The notes below the pieces were generated by a model. It was not told the origin of the DNA and ran no database searches. It saw only the letters and a list, made by a program, of their open reading frames with translations. Position numbers and translations under genes: made by a program. Source: Mucilaginibacter sp. KACC 22063 (GTDB lineage: Bacteria > Bacteroidota > Bacteroidia > Sphingobacteriales > Sphingobacteriaceae). Taken from it: a stretch of DNA of 64,000 bases. Within the stretch, counting starts at the first letter, position 1, and each line of letters starts with the position of its first letter. The DNA is taken from assembly GCF_028736115.1 (NCBI RefSeq), contig NZ_CP117877.1, positions 4,598,187 to 4,662,186 of the forward strand, written 5' to 3'. Below, piece by piece: positions 45,334 to 55,018 of this stretch.

Positions 45334-47421
45334 ATGAAAGATAACAAGTCTGATAGGCCGAAAAATATTCGGAAAATCTCAAATAAAAAAATTACACCCA
45401 AACCGCCGCGTTTTAACATTATGTGGCTTTACGCCATTGTGATTATTGCCCTGCTGGTTGTTCCTACTATACTTAACAGCGGCGGCGGCAAACAGATCAG
45501 CTCGCAACGTTTCCAGAACGAAATGCTGAAGGCGCATGACGTTGATAAGATTGTTGCTTATAAAGACGGCGACCTTGTAGTAGGCGAAGTTTACATTAAA
45601 AAAGACAGCCTGCAGCGCAAGCCGCAGTATGCCGACGTGCGCGACCAGCGTTCATTTAACATTTCATCAGGCCCTCAGTATACCATTACTGATGCGTCTT
45701 ACGAAAGCCTTAAACAAACCGTAGCCAGCGTAGAAAAAGACTTACCAGATTCGCAAAAAACACCTATTCAGTTTACACAGCACGAAAACCTGCTATCTAA
45801 CTGGTTGGTACAGGGTGTAATATTTATGGTATTGTTTGCTATTGTTTGGCTATACATCATGCGCCGCATGTCGGGAAGCGGTGGCGGCCCAGGCGGACAG
45901 ATCTTCAGCATCGGTAAATCAAAAGCTACTTTATTTGATAAAGAAGCGCAGGTTAACGTAACCTTTAATGATGTTGCCGGCTTGCAGGAAGCTAAAGAAG
46001 AGGTAATGGAAATTGTAGATTTCCTTAAAAACCCTAAAAAATACACCAACCTGGGTGGTAAAATTCCTAAAGGAGCTTTATTAGTAGGCTCGCCGGGTAC
46101 AGGTAAAACCTTAATGGCCAAAGCTGTTGCCGGTGAGGCGCAGGTGCCATTCTTCTCGCTATCAGGTTCTGATTTCGTGGAGATGTTTGTGGGGGTAGGT
46201 GCATCACGCGTGCGCGACCTTTTCCGCCAGGCTAAAGACAAGGCACCATGTATCATCTTTATTGATGAGATTGATGCCATTGGCCGTGCCCGTGGTAAAA
46301 ACAATATTGTAGGTGGTAATGATGAGCGCGAAAATACCCTGAACCAGTTACTGGTTGAGATGGATGGTTTTGGTACCGACTCTGGTATTATTATCCTTGC
46401 TGCTACCAACCGTCCAGACGTACTGGATTCTGCATTACTTCGTCCGGGACGTTTCGACAGACAGATTTCTATCGATAAACCAGATTTGGTTGGCCGTGAG
46501 CAGATTTTCAAAGTACACTTAGGCCCGTTAAAGCTTGCTGAAGAGGTTGACGCTAAAAAACTGTCAGCACAAACCCCTGGTTTTGCCGGTGCCGAAATTG
46601 CTAACGTTTGTAACGAGGCAGCGCTTATCGCAGCCCGCCGAGATAAACCGGCAGTTGATATGCAGGATTTTCAGGATGCTATTGACCGTGTAATTGGTGG
46701 TTTAGAGAAAAAGAACAAGATCATATCTCCTGAAGAGAAACGCATTGTAGCTTACCACGAAGCCGGCCACGCTATTGCAGGCTGGTTCCTGGAACATGCC
46801 GATCCACTGGTTAAGGTATCTATCGTGCCGCGTGGTGTTGCCGCTTTAGGTTATGCCCAGTATTTACCAAGGGAGCAGTTTTTACATACTACCGAGCAGT
46901 TGAAAGACGAAATGGTGGTATCAATGGGTGGCCGTGTTGCCGAGGATATTGTTTTCGGTAAAATTTCAACTGGTGCATTGAGCGATTTAGAGCGTATTAC
47001 TAAACTGGCTTATGCCATGGTGAAAATCTACGGTATGAATGATAAGGTAGGTAACCTTTCGTTCTATGATCCGCAAGGCGAATATCAGTTTAACAAACCT
47101 TACTCTGATACTACGGCCGAACTGATTGATGCCGAGGTACGCGTACTAATTGACGCTGTTTATCAACGTACCAAAGATCTGTTGAACGAAAAACGCGCAG
47201 GCTTGGAGTTACTTGCTGCCAAATTATTGGAAAAAGAAGTATTATTCCAGTCTGACCTGGAAGAACTTTTAGGCAAGCGCCCATTTGATAACCGTACCGC
47301 ATATGACAAGTTTGTTAACGGTGAAGCGGCGCTTAACCCTGAAGTTGATAACAATGCGATACCTGAATCGGTAACCAACCCACAGGCTGACCGTATTGAC
47401 GGACAGGAAACCAAAGTTTAA
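45334..47421 (+). CDS. ftsH: ATP-dependent zinc metalloprotease FtsH
   Basis: 695 residues. Membrane segments lie near 29-47 and 158-176 with a periplasmic domain between. The AAA module has Walker A 'GSPGTGKT' (252-259), Walker B 'CIIFIDEID' (about 306-313) and the second-region-of-homology Arg in 'LLRPGRFDRQI'. The protease active site HEAGH is at 475-479, with the third zinc ligand Asp in 'STGALSDLERI'. It degrades membrane proteins and some cytosolic regulators as a hexamer. It ends with an acidic, flexible tail. A hairpin terminator follows. Confidence 0.97.
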   Translation: MKDNKSDRPKNIRKISNKKITPKPPRFNIMWLYAIVIIALLVVPTILNSGGGKQISSQRFQNEMLKAHDVDKIVAYKDGDLVVGEVYIKKDSLQRKPQYADVRDQRSFNISSGPQYTITDASYESLKQTVASVEKDLPDSQKTPIQFTQHENLLSNWLVQGVIFMVLFAIVWLYIMRRMSGSGGGPGGQIFSIGKSKATLFDKEAQVNVTFNDVAGLQEAKEEVMEIVDFLKNPKKYTNLGGKIPKGALLVGSPGTGKTLMAKAVAGEAQVPFFSLSGSDFVEMFVGVGASRVRDLFRQAKDKAPCIIFIDEIDAIGRARGKNNIVGGNDERENTLNQLLVEMDGFGTDSGIIILAATNRPDVLDSALLRPGRFDRQISIDKPDLVGREQIFKVHLGPLKLAEEVDAKKLSAQTPGFAGAEIANVCNEAALIAARRDKPAVDMQDFQDAIDRVIGGLEKKNKIISPEEKRIVAYHEAGHAIAGWFLEHADPLVKVSIVPRGVAALGYAQYLPREQFLHTTEQLKDEMVVSMGGRVAEDIVFGKISTGALSDLERITKLAYAMVKIYGMNDKVGNLSFYDPQGEYQFNKPYSDTTAELIDAEVRVLIDAVYQRTKDLLNEKRAGLELLAAKLLEKEVLFQSDLEELLGKRPFDNRTAYDKFVNGEAALNPEVDNNAIPESVTNPQADRIDGQETKV

Positions 47422-47438
47422 AACTTTTTAAATGATAG

Positions 47439-47474
47439 AAGCCATTATGCGCAAGCATAGTGGCTTTATTTTTA
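47439..47474 (+). terminator. Terminator after ftsH
   Basis: Stem AAGCCATTATGC/GCATAGTGGCTT (one G-T pair), GCAA loop, then T-rich sequence. It ends just before the ATG of the next gene, so that gene relies on read-through or on a promoter within the hairpin region. Confidence 0.7.
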
Positions 47475-47477
47475 TAC

Positions 47478-48116
47478 ATGAGTCAAAACACAACCCCTAA
47501 AGAGCGTTTGCTGAAAAAGATACGCAAGGCATTATTAGAGAAACGGGATAATCCTTATCCTAATCTTGAGGAAATGCCGCTGTATCCCCCTGCAGATGAA
47601 ATACCCGAGGTGATGTTTGCTGAGCAGCTGGTTGCAGTTGCAGGCCAGTTTGTGTTTTGTGAGGATGAGATCCAGTTTATTGAAAACCTGCTTACCCTGG
47701 CCGAAGAACGAAACTGGCATAAAATATACTGCTGGGAACCAGCTTTGCAGGATCTGTTAAATACCTACGAATACCCACACTACGAAACCGATAAAGATTT
47801 TGAACAGGCCGAGGTGGGTTTAACCCTTTGCGAAGCGCTTATTGCACGCAACGGCAGCATACTTGTTTCCAATGCTCAAGCGGCTGGTCGCAGGTTAAGC
47901 ATTTATCCGCCTGTGCATATTGTATTGGCTTACACCTCGCAACTGGTGGTAGATCTTAAAGATGCTTTTAACCTGGTTAAGCAAAAATACAACAATCAAC
48001 TTCCTTCTATGCTTTCGGTTGTTACCGGTCCAAGCCGTACTGCTGATATTGAAAAAACTTTGGTACTGGGCGCACATGGTCCTAAAGAGTTATTCGTTTT
48101 TCTCCTTGACGGGTAG
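47478..48116 (+). CDS. LUD-domain protein (LutC/YkgG-like)
   Basis: 212 residues from the ATG at 47478; a GTG at 47460 lies inside the ftsH terminator and is not credible. The N-terminal helix ('MSQNTTPKERLLKKIRKALL') and the C-terminal 'SVVTGPSRTADIEKTLVLGA' and 'HGPKELFVFLLD' are hallmarks of LUD proteins. Members take part in L-lactate utilisation with LutA and LutB iron-sulfur proteins, but these are not adjacent here, so that role is not supported. In Bacteroidota a solitary LUD gene after ftsH is common. Confidence 0.9.
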   Translation: MSQNTTPKERLLKKIRKALLEKRDNPYPNLEEMPLYPPADEIPEVMFAEQLVAVAGQFVFCEDEIQFIENLLTLAEERNWHKIYCWEPALQDLLNTYEYPHYETDKDFEQAEVGLTLCEALIARNGSILVSNAQAAGRRLSIYPPVHIVLAYTSQLVVDLKDAFNLVKQKYNNQLPSMLSVVTGPSRTADIEKTLVLGAHGPKELFVFLLDG

Positions 48117-48151
48117 TTTTAGAAACAAGAGACAAGATTATTTATTTTATC

Positions 48152-48328
48152 ACATCATTGCGATGAATCCGTTTTTCGGATGAAGAAGCAACACCGGTTG
48201 ATATGTTGATAGTTTGGGATTGCTTCGTCGTTCCTCCTCGCAAAGACGATAAATCAATTAATCTACATAATACACTTCACTAAGACATCATTGCGATGAA
48301 TCCGTTTTTCGGATGAGAAGCAATCCCC
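48152..48328. repeat. Interspersed repeat: two direct copies plus an inverted part
   Basis: A 32-base unit starting ACATCATTGCGATGAATCCG occurs at 48152-48183 and 48285-48316; each holds the hairpin ATCCG-TTTTT-CGGAT. Both are followed by 'GAAGCAA'. Between them, 48217-48250 reads as a partial reverse complement (GGGATTGCTTCGTCG...), matching the 'attgcga...gaagcaatccc' repeats dispersed in Bacteroidota genomes. The interval 48117-48440 contains no gene. Confidence 0.8.
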
Positions 48329-48440
48329 TATTGGTACAATCACATTGCTCTGTAGTACCTCTCTTCCATTTCACCACATTTAATAAGCGCTTTACCACAT
48401 ACTTTTTTTAAGCTTGTGCGGCTTCCATTTATTTGCTGGC

Positions 48441-49508
48441 ATGAAACAGAAAACCGACTTAAAAAAACTTGTGCGTAATGCACTCATTCATTTTGCAATG
48501 GTATGGAGTGTGTTAGTTTTTAGCTTCACCGCACGTTATGCTTATGATGTTGCCCTGCATGGTACTGGTTGGCAATTAAATGTAGACGGAACACATACTA
48601 CAGTTTTACAATATTTTTTATTGCAGGCTACACATCACGAATACATCGTGTTTTTTATAGCTGCGTTTGTTATAGAAGCATGTTATAAATATCTTTTTAA
48701 AGGATTAAGTTTTTACTGGTTTGCCGGGGTTTGTATACTGTTAGGGGTAGCTGTATTTCTCAGCAACTTATCAAGATCCGCTCGTTATTATGATTTGACC
48801 AATATCACAGACTGGATAGGACCAATAACGTTGATAGCAGCTTATGTATTGCTTTATTGTTTAGTTCGCGATTATTTCTATCAGCGTTCTTACTACAAAG
48901 ACCTTCAGTTACAACATTCAAACAACCAGCTTAACGCTTTAAAGGCACAGCTTAATCCACATTTTCTATTCAATGTACTTAATTATTTATATGGCACAGC
49001 TTTAAAAGAAAACGCATTAAAGACAGCTACAGGCATAGATCAATTGTCGGATATGATGCGATACTCTTTAAGCGGTATGCAGGAAAACTTTGTTCCGTTA
49101 AGCAGAGAACTATCCTTTATTCAAATCTACCTTTTGCTGCAAAAGGAAAGGCTACCAGCAACTAATGACATAGAATTAAGTATCAATATAGATGATCCTC
49201 AGCAAGAGCTGCAAATAGCCCCACTGATACTTTTACCACTCATTGAAAACGCTTTTAAATATGGCATCAGTTTGCAACAACCATGCGAGGTTCGTTTAAA
49301 CATTTCATTTGAAGGCAATAAATTAATAATGAAAGTAGAGAACACCATTATCCAGGATCAGGCGGAAACCACTGGTAATAATATTGGCATTATTAATACT
49401 ATAAAAAGGCTTGATTTACTTTATCCCAAAAAGTATAAATACGAGCAACATACACATAATGGCTTTTACAACGTGCTAATTAAAATTGATTTAGATAAAG
49501 TAAATTAG
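48441..49508 (+). CDS. LytS/YehU-type sensor histidine kinase
   Basis: 355 residues from the ATG at 48441 (a TTG nine codons upstream is less likely). Four membrane helices span about 15-145, followed by a short coiled linker and the His_kinase (PF06580) domain: the phosphoacceptor H lies in 'LKAQLNPHFLFNVLNYLYGT' near residue 174, and the ATP-binding N in 'LLPLIENAFKYGI' near 265. The usual GxG lid is reduced to 'GNNIGIINTIKRLDLLY'. It is followed 7 bases later by its LytTR response regulator. The signal sensed is unknown. Confidence 0.93.
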   Translation: MKQKTDLKKLVRNALIHFAMVWSVLVFSFTARYAYDVALHGTGWQLNVDGTHTTVLQYFLLQATHHEYIVFFIAAFVIEACYKYLFKGLSFYWFAGVCILLGVAVFLSNLSRSARYYDLTNITDWIGPITLIAAYVLLYCLVRDYFYQRSYYKDLQLQHSNNQLNALKAQLNPHFLFNVLNYLYGTALKENALKTATGIDQLSDMMRYSLSGMQENFVPLSRELSFIQIYLLLQKERLPATNDIELSINIDDPQQELQIAPLILLPLIENAFKYGISLQQPCEVRLNISFEGNKLIMKVENTIIQDQAETTGNNIGIINTIKRLDLLYPKKYKYEQHTHNGFYNVLIKIDLDKVN

Positions 49509-49515
49509 TACAAGC

Positions 49516-50199
49516 ATGATAAAAGCCATTGCCATTGATGACGAACCTGTAGCGCTTGAAATTATCAGGATGCATGCTGACAAAATCCCTTTTATCAGTT
49601 TAGAAGCTTCATTTGTGAATGCAAAAGAAGCGCTTCAATACATACATCAGCACACTATACAACTGGTATTTATGGATATCTCCATGCCGGATATATCCGG
49701 GCTTGAAATGGCTGAAATGCTAAAAAATAAATGCCAGATCATTTTTACTACTGCGTATGCCGAACATGCATTAAAAGGTTTTGAGCTGGCAGCTGCAGAC
49801 TATCTTTTAAAACCAATAAATTTCAATCGTTTCTTGCAGGCATGCCAGCAGGCGGAAAACCGTATAAATGCTCCGGCTATTGCATCTGAAGAGAAAAGCT
49901 TGTTTGTAAAAGATGGTTACAATTGGATACAAATCAGACCAGAAAATATCACTTATGCACAGGCTCAGGATAATTATGTAAGCATTCATGAACCTAATCG
50001 CCGTACACTTACCCGCATGACGTTGGTGGAACTACTCGACAGATTGCCTGCGGGGCGTTTCATCCGGGTTCACAAATCATACGCGGTCGCGCTTAATAAA
50101 ATTGACAAAATAGAAAGGCATCAGTTAACAATTAATGGCGAAAATATTCCGTTAAGCGCGACTTACAGGGATGAGCTAACCCGAATTTTAGAGCCATAA
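49516..50199 (+). CDS. LytTR-family response regulator
   Basis: 227 residues. The receiver domain has acidic residues D8/D9 ('IAIDDEPVALE'), phosphoacceptor D54 ('LVFMDISMPDISGLEMAE'), Thr in 'IIFTTAYAEHA' and Lys in 'DYLLKPINFNRF'. A LytTR DNA-binding domain follows from about residue 130 ('SLFVKDGYNWIQIRPENITY' and 'ALNKIDKIERHQLTINGENI'). It is paired with the kinase just upstream. No target promoter is evident in the window. Confidence 0.95.
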   Translation: MIKAIAIDDEPVALEIIRMHADKIPFISLEASFVNAKEALQYIHQHTIQLVFMDISMPDISGLEMAEMLKNKCQIIFTTAYAEHALKGFELAAADYLLKPINFNRFLQACQQAENRINAPAIASEEKSLFVKDGYNWIQIRPENITYAQAQDNYVSIHEPNRRTLTRMTLVELLDRLPAGRFIRVHKSYAVALNKIDKIERHQLTINGENIPLSATYRDELTRILEP

Positions 50200-50287
50200 A
50201 GCGATCTTCACTTTTGTAACAATTATTTTCGGTTAGCGGCTATATGGTACAAGTGTTTTAAATTGCATGTGATTAGCCCGAACAAAC

Positions 50288-52699
50288 ATGAGAAAACTTT
50301 TTACGCTTGTGCTTATCGCCACTTGCGGTACTTCTTTTGCCCAAACAACACCCAAGCTTACCGTTGAAAAAATAATGCGCAACCCAAAATGGATGGGGAC
50401 GTCTCCAACCAACATCCGCTGGAGCGACGATGGCAAAAAAGTATATTTCGACTGGAACCCTGAAGCTGCCGATCAAAATACGCTATATAGCATCACACCA
50501 GTCAATTTAAAGCCTACAAAAGTAAGCATTGAAGAACGCCGCGATGCCCTACCAGGCAACGGAACATGGAATGCGAAACATACGCAGAAAGTTTACGAAC
50601 GCAACGGCGATTTGTATCTCATTGATATCAAAGGCTCAAAAATAAAACGCCTTACTAATACAGCCGATCGCGAAAGTAACCCCAAATTCAGTGGGGATGA
50701 AAGCAAGATTGTTTTTTCCAAAAATGAAAACCTTTATGCGCAGGTTTTAACAACCGGCGAAATCATCCAGTTAACCAATTTTACGCATAGTGCTGCGGCA
50801 CCTTCTGTCACAGGCCGCCGTGGTAATGCTGGTCAGCAAAAAGCTAATGCACAAAGTGGCAATGAGCAGGAACGCTGGCTTAAAGCAGAACAGACCGAAC
50901 TGTTTGATGTAATTAAGGAAAAGAAAAAAGAGGATAAGCAGGAAGCAGCAGAGCGTAAACTGATGCAGCCTAAAAAGCTGCGCGAAATTACAGTCGGCGA
51001 CCAATCTATTAATGGCGTACAGATCAGTCCTGATAATCGTTTCATTACTTATCGCTTAATAAAACAAGCCGATGGCGCACGCGCCGGTATTGTGCCAAAC
51101 TATGTTACCGAATCAGGCTTTACCGAAGACATCCCTAACCGTACCAAGGTAGGCGCACCACAGTCAAGCTCTGAAACTTATATATTCGATACACAACTTG
51201 ATACCGTTTACAAAGTATCCACTAAAGAGATTCCCGGTATTAAAGACCTGCCCGACTATATAAAAGATTACCCAAAAGAACTGGAAGAGCGTACCAAGCT
51301 TAATGCAGACCGTCCTGTTACCATCCTCGGCCCATTTTGGAGTAGTGACAGTAAAAATGCCGTTGTGATAGTCACTTCGCAGGATAACAAAGATCGCTGG
51401 ATCATGAAACTCGATGCCGCATCAGGCAAACTTACCCTGCTCGACCGTCAGCGGGACGAGGCATGGATCGGCGGCCCCGGCATTGGCGGAGGTGGCTATT
51501 CGGCTGGCAATGTTGGCTGGATTGACAATACGCATTTCTATTTCCAAAGCGAAGCATCAGGATATTCACACATTTACGTAGCGGATGTAACCAGCGGGGC
51601 TAAAAAGCAGCTTACCAGCGGTAATTGGGAGGTACAAAGCCTTGATCTCTCAAACGATAAAAAACACTTCTATTTCACGGCCAATATGGAGCATCCGGGT
51701 ATTACGCATTATTACCGTATACCTATAAGTGGCGGTACCCCGGTAAAACTAACCAGTATGAAAGGTGGTAACGAGGTAGAATTATCGCCCGATGAAAAAT
51801 GGCTGGCCATCCGTTACTCTTACTCAAACAAACCTTGGGAACTTTATCTGCAAGCTAACAAACCCGGTGCAAAAGCGATTAAGATCACGAAATCAACAAC
51901 GGCCGAATTTGATGCTTATGCATGGCGTGACCCTCAACTGATCACCTTTAAAAACCGTTATGGTAAGGACGTATATGCACGCCTTTATGTGCCTGCATAT
52001 CCAGATCCATCCAAACCTGCCGTCGTGTTTGTGCATGGCGCCGGCTATCTGCAAAACGTACACTACTGGTGGAGTCAGTATTTTCATGAATATATGTTTA
52101 ACAACCTGCTTACCGATGTAGGCTACACCGTATTGGATATTGATTATACTGGCAGCTCGGGCTATGGCCGCGACTGGCGTACAGGTATTTACCGCCACAT
52201 GGGTGGTAAGGATCTGGATGACCAGGTTGATGGCGTAAAATTACTGGTTGATAAATATGGCGTAAACCCCAAACATGTTGGCATGTATGGCGGCTCGTAC
52301 GGCGGGTTTATGACGCTTATGGCTATGTTCACCACACCTGATGTGTTTGCAGCCGGAGCAGGCCTAAGATCAGTTACCGACTGGGCGCATTATAATCATG
52401 GCTACACCTCTGACATCCTGAATGAACCCTATAACGATGAGAAAGCCTATCGCCAAAGCTCCCCAATTTATTTCGCAAACGGCTTAAAAGGCAAACTGCT
52501 GCTTTGCCACGGCATGGTTGACCAAAATGTAAACTTTCAGGACATTGTGCGCCTTACACAGCGTTTAATTGAACTGCATAAAGAGAATTGGTCGCTTGCG
52601 CCATACCCGGTAGAAGATCATGGATTTGTACAGCCCAGCAGCTGGACAGACGAGTATAAGCGTATCTATAACTTATTTGAAGAAACGCTGAAGAAGTAA
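50288..52699 (+). CDS. S9-family dipeptidyl peptidase (DPP4-like)
   Basis: 803 residues with a signal peptide ending 'GTSFAQ', so it acts in the periplasm. A beta-propeller (about 30-530, with repeated 'NIRWSDDGKKVYFDWNP'-type blades) precedes an alpha/beta-hydrolase domain. The triad is Ser about 670 in 'GGSYGGFM', Asp about 744 in 'GMVDQNVNF' and His about 776 in 'VEDHGFV'. 'IDYTGSSGYGRDWRTGIYRH' is typical of the group. It probably removes N-terminal dipeptides. A charged low-complexity stretch near 200-225 is a propeller loop. It is monocistronic. Confidence 0.93.
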   Translation: MRKLFTLVLIATCGTSFAQTTPKLTVEKIMRNPKWMGTSPTNIRWSDDGKKVYFDWNPEAADQNTLYSITPVNLKPTKVSIEERRDALPGNGTWNAKHTQKVYERNGDLYLIDIKGSKIKRLTNTADRESNPKFSGDESKIVFSKNENLYAQVLTTGEIIQLTNFTHSAAAPSVTGRRGNAGQQKANAQSGNEQERWLKAEQTELFDVIKEKKKEDKQEAAERKLMQPKKLREITVGDQSINGVQISPDNRFITYRLIKQADGARAGIVPNYVTESGFTEDIPNRTKVGAPQSSSETYIFDTQLDTVYKVSTKEIPGIKDLPDYIKDYPKELEERTKLNADRPVTILGPFWSSDSKNAVVIVTSQDNKDRWIMKLDAASGKLTLLDRQRDEAWIGGPGIGGGGYSAGNVGWIDNTHFYFQSEASGYSHIYVADVTSGAKKQLTSGNWEVQSLDLSNDKKHFYFTANMEHPGITHYYRIPISGGTPVKLTSMKGGNEVELSPDEKWLAIRYSYSNKPWELYLQANKPGAKAIKITKSTTAEFDAYAWRDPQLITFKNRYGKDVYARLYVPAYPDPSKPAVVFVHGAGYLQNVHYWWSQYFHEYMFNNLLTDVGYTVLDIDYTGSSGYGRDWRTGIYRHMGGKDLDDQVDGVKLLVDKYGVNPKHVGMYGGSYGGFMTLMAMFTTPDVFAAGAGLRSVTDWAHYNHGYTSDILNEPYNDEKAYRQSSPIYFANGLKGKLLLCHGMVDQNVNFQDIVRLTQRLIELHKENWSLAPYPVEDHGFVQPSSWTDEYKRIYNLFEETLKK

Positions 52700-52702
52700 A
52701 CT

Positions 52703-52730
52703 AAAAGAGCCGCTGATTAGCGGCTCTTTT
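52703..52730. terminator. Bidirectional terminator
   Basis: Stem AAAAGAGCCGCT/AGCGGCTCTTTT with a GATT loop, between the S9 peptidase and the convergent heme-c gene. Confidence 0.9.
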
Positions 52731-52737
52731 AATAAAA

Positions 52738-54225
52738 TCATTTTTTTGATTTAGTATCAGCTATGGCATTGTCTCTTAATGACCATGCAAAATCCAATTG
52801 TACTTTGTTCACCCATTTTGAACCGCCCATATCAATATATTGATCGGTACAATAAATGTCTAAAGCATTTTCACCTTTACCTGTTACATTTTGCTGTGAG
52901 GCAAGTGCATGACAACTCATACAGTTTGTTTGGATACCATATCTAAAATTCGGCTTCCATGTATTTGGATAATCTGAAAATGTAGACGGATCAAACCCTG
53001 CTTCGAGATATGGGTTATACCCGATCACTGCTACTTTACCCGGCTGCCCCCCTGTTACAGGCTGATTAGGGTAAACCATAGCATAAGCAGTTGACAAAGC
53101 GTAGTGCGCAGCCGCCGCGGATAATTGTGCAGGCCTTAATGCTGCTGCTGCAGCATTGCTTGGTAACTGCGGCAGATTGGCATTAGGCGACCAAAAGAAG
53201 GTTTGCCAAGTCCAGTTGCTTATTTCTTTTGTAGTTACGTGCATGGCAACCAGTATGGCAAGGTCACCGGCAGAAAATGAGTTTGCCCCTTGTTGCTGAT
53301 TTAAGTAAGCTGCCGTTAGCGAATCTATTTTGTAATAGATAAAATCGCTTACATTGCAGGTTGCTGCAGCTATTTGTGCCTGAGTAGGATTACTTCCGGT
53401 TGCAGGTACTAATTTTTTATTTTTAGGCTGTTGGTTGCGTACATCGGCGTATACGTAATTGTTCCAATCTGTAGGCGCAAATGCTTTTGGCGTAGACGGC
53501 TCACCTGGCCATGCAGGTATCCTGATCAGTGAATCTGTTTTTTTACCAATGTAGTATACCGGCTTTATGTTTACACCATTGTTAGGAAACGGTGGAATAG
53601 CGGCTACCTGACCTGCTTTTTTATAGCTGTTTTGCACAGATTCTTTAAGTAAAGAATATTTTAAGGTATGTGCAGCAGATGCCGGGCTGTAAGATACTCC
53701 AACAAAGAAAACAGCGCTATCATTAATTGTACCGTTCAAAGCCGAGTTCATCAATTTCTTTTTGTTGACATTCTCTAACCTTGCACGTTTAAATTGCTCA
53801 GGGATACTTAGCAAAGTCCGGTGACTTTTTGCCTTATTATCCCTTAACAATTTAAATCCATTTTGCTGCTGTGTTAAGTTTACCAACTCATTGATACCCG
53901 TCCAGGTTTGGTAAACAAGTAAACTGTCGCCTTGGTAGGTTTCACCAGATTGTGCGGTTAGCCCAGCCCAAATGCCCCATGCATGCTTATAAACTTCGTT
54001 AACAGCTGGCACAGGCTTCTGGTTAAGCCAACCTAAAATTTTGGTAGAATCTTCCGGAAAATTAAACCCCGGTACCACCACTTTTAAATCAACAGGTGTA
54101 ATAACTGAATCTTTTGTGTTACCGGCTGTAGAAACTGAACCGGTTTTTTTTTGATTGCATTCTACAATCACGGCGATAGATAACAGCAAGGCTGCTATCG
54201 CCAGCATTGGCTTTAGATTTCTCAT
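52738..54225 (-). CDS. Lipoprotein with a single c-type heme site
   Basis: 495 residues. An N-terminal hydrophobic segment ends in 'IVECNQKK', a weak lipobox. The C-terminal region has one heme-c motif, C-x-x-C-H in 'QTNCMSCHALASQQNVTG' near residue 435; the rest resembles no family I can name. A Met that could be the sixth ligand lies in 'DQYIDMGGSKWV'. Similar large periplasmic cytochrome-like proteins accept electrons in respiratory or peroxide-handling chains, but the role here is not shown. It lies next to a peroxiredoxin/AhpD pair on the opposite strand. Confidence 0.75.
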   Translation of the reverse strand: MRNLKPMLAIAALLLSIAVIVECNQKKTGSVSTAGNTKDSVITPVDLKVVVPGFNFPEDSTKILGWLNQKPVPAVNEVYKHAWGIWAGLTAQSGETYQGDSLLVYQTWTGINELVNLTQQQNGFKLLRDNKAKSHRTLLSIPEQFKRARLENVNKKKLMNSALNGTINDSAVFFVGVSYSPASAAHTLKYSLLKESVQNSYKKAGQVAAIPPFPNNGVNIKPVYYIGKKTDSLIRIPAWPGEPSTPKAFAPTDWNNYVYADVRNQQPKNKKLVPATGSNPTQAQIAAATCNVSDFIYYKIDSLTAAYLNQQQGANSFSAGDLAILVAMHVTTKEISNWTWQTFFWSPNANLPQLPSNAAAAALRPAQLSAAAAHYALSTAYAMVYPNQPVTGGQPGKVAVIGYNPYLEAGFDPSTFSDYPNTWKPNFRYGIQTNCMSCHALASQQNVTGKGENALDIYCTDQYIDMGGSKWVNKVQLDFAWSLRDNAIADTKSKK

Positions 54226-54375
54226 AATGTGATAAGCATTTTGTTAATAATTAGAATTCAGGCTTTTACGAACTAATTTAACACAATGTTACAATATAAA
54301 AAAGGGTGTTTTCACCCATAGATAAATCTTATAACCCTATAAATACATTCGATAAACTTGTACAGGCAAATCGGT

Positions 54376-54383
54376 TATCTTTG
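54376..54383 (+). promoter_or_regulatory. Putative -7 box of the peroxiredoxin gene
   Basis: TATCTTTG matches TAnnTTTG and is 25 bases before the ATG at 54409. No good -33 TTTG was seen at 19-21 bases. Confidence 0.45.
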
Positions 54384-54408
54384 TAAAAAAATTAATAAAG
54401 ACTCAACT

Positions 54409-54954
54409 ATGATAACAATCGGTCAAAAATTTCCGGCATTTAATAAAAAAGCTGTAGTAAGCATAGAAAAAGGTAAAGAGTTTGAAGATATCACTTCAGA
54501 TTATTTGGCTAACGAAGACAACGTTTGGACCGTAATGTTCTGGTGGCCAAAAGATTTCACTTTTGTTTGCCCTACCGAGATTGCAGAATTTAACAAATCA
54601 TTTGGCGATTTCCGCGACCGTGATACCCGTTTAATCGGTGCTTCTACCGACTCTGAATTTGTACACTTAGCCTGGAGAAACAACCACGATGATCTTCGTG
54701 GCCTTAAATTCCCAATGCTTGCTGATACTTCAAAATCTTTAGCAGAAGAATTAGGCATCTTAGAGCCAACTGAGAAAATTGCTTACCGTGCAACTTTCAT
54801 CATCGATCCGCAAGGTATTGTACGCTGGGTATGCGTTAACGACCTTAACGTTGGCCGTAACGTTAAAGAAGTAATCCGTGTATTAGACGGCTTACAAACC
54901 GACGAGCTTTGCCCTTGCAACTGGGAAAAAGGCCAGGAAACTTTAACTGCATAA
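54409..54954 (+). CDS. Peroxiredoxin (AhpC/TSA family)
   Basis: 181 residues from the ATG at 54409; frames extending upstream to 54358 would run through the promoter box. The peroxidatic Cys lies in 'DFTFVCPTEIAEFNKSFGDF', and a C-terminal CPC ('TDELCPCNWEKGQETL') provides the resolving Cys, as in AhpE/AhpC-type enzymes paired with AhpD. It reduces peroxides in the cytoplasm. The AhpD-like gene follows after a terminator-like hairpin, in the same direction, and is the likely electron donor. Confidence 0.95.
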   Translation: MITIGQKFPAFNKKAVVSIEKGKEFEDITSDYLANEDNVWTVMFWWPKDFTFVCPTEIAEFNKSFGDFRDRDTRLIGASTDSEFVHLAWRNNHDDLRGLKFPMLADTSKSLAEELGILEPTEKIAYRATFIIDPQGIVRWVCVNDLNVGRNVKEVIRVLDGLQTDELCPCNWEKGQETLTA

Positions 54955-54969
54955 TTACCCGTTATACAG

Positions 54970-54999
54970 ATCCCCGTAGGCCAGCTTACGGGGATTTTT
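54970..54999 (+). terminator. Terminator or attenuator between peroxiredoxin and ahpD
   Basis: Stem ATCCCCGTA/TACGGGGAT followed by TTTTTATTTTT. Read-through may set a lower level for the AhpD-like gene 20 bases on. Confidence 0.8.
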
Positions 55000-55018
55000 A
55001 TTTTTAAACCACAGTAAC

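Noticed and set aside
45768..46511. 247-residue minus-strand frame
   Set aside because: It lies entirely antisense to the conserved AAA domain of ftsH and is a codon-bias shadow.
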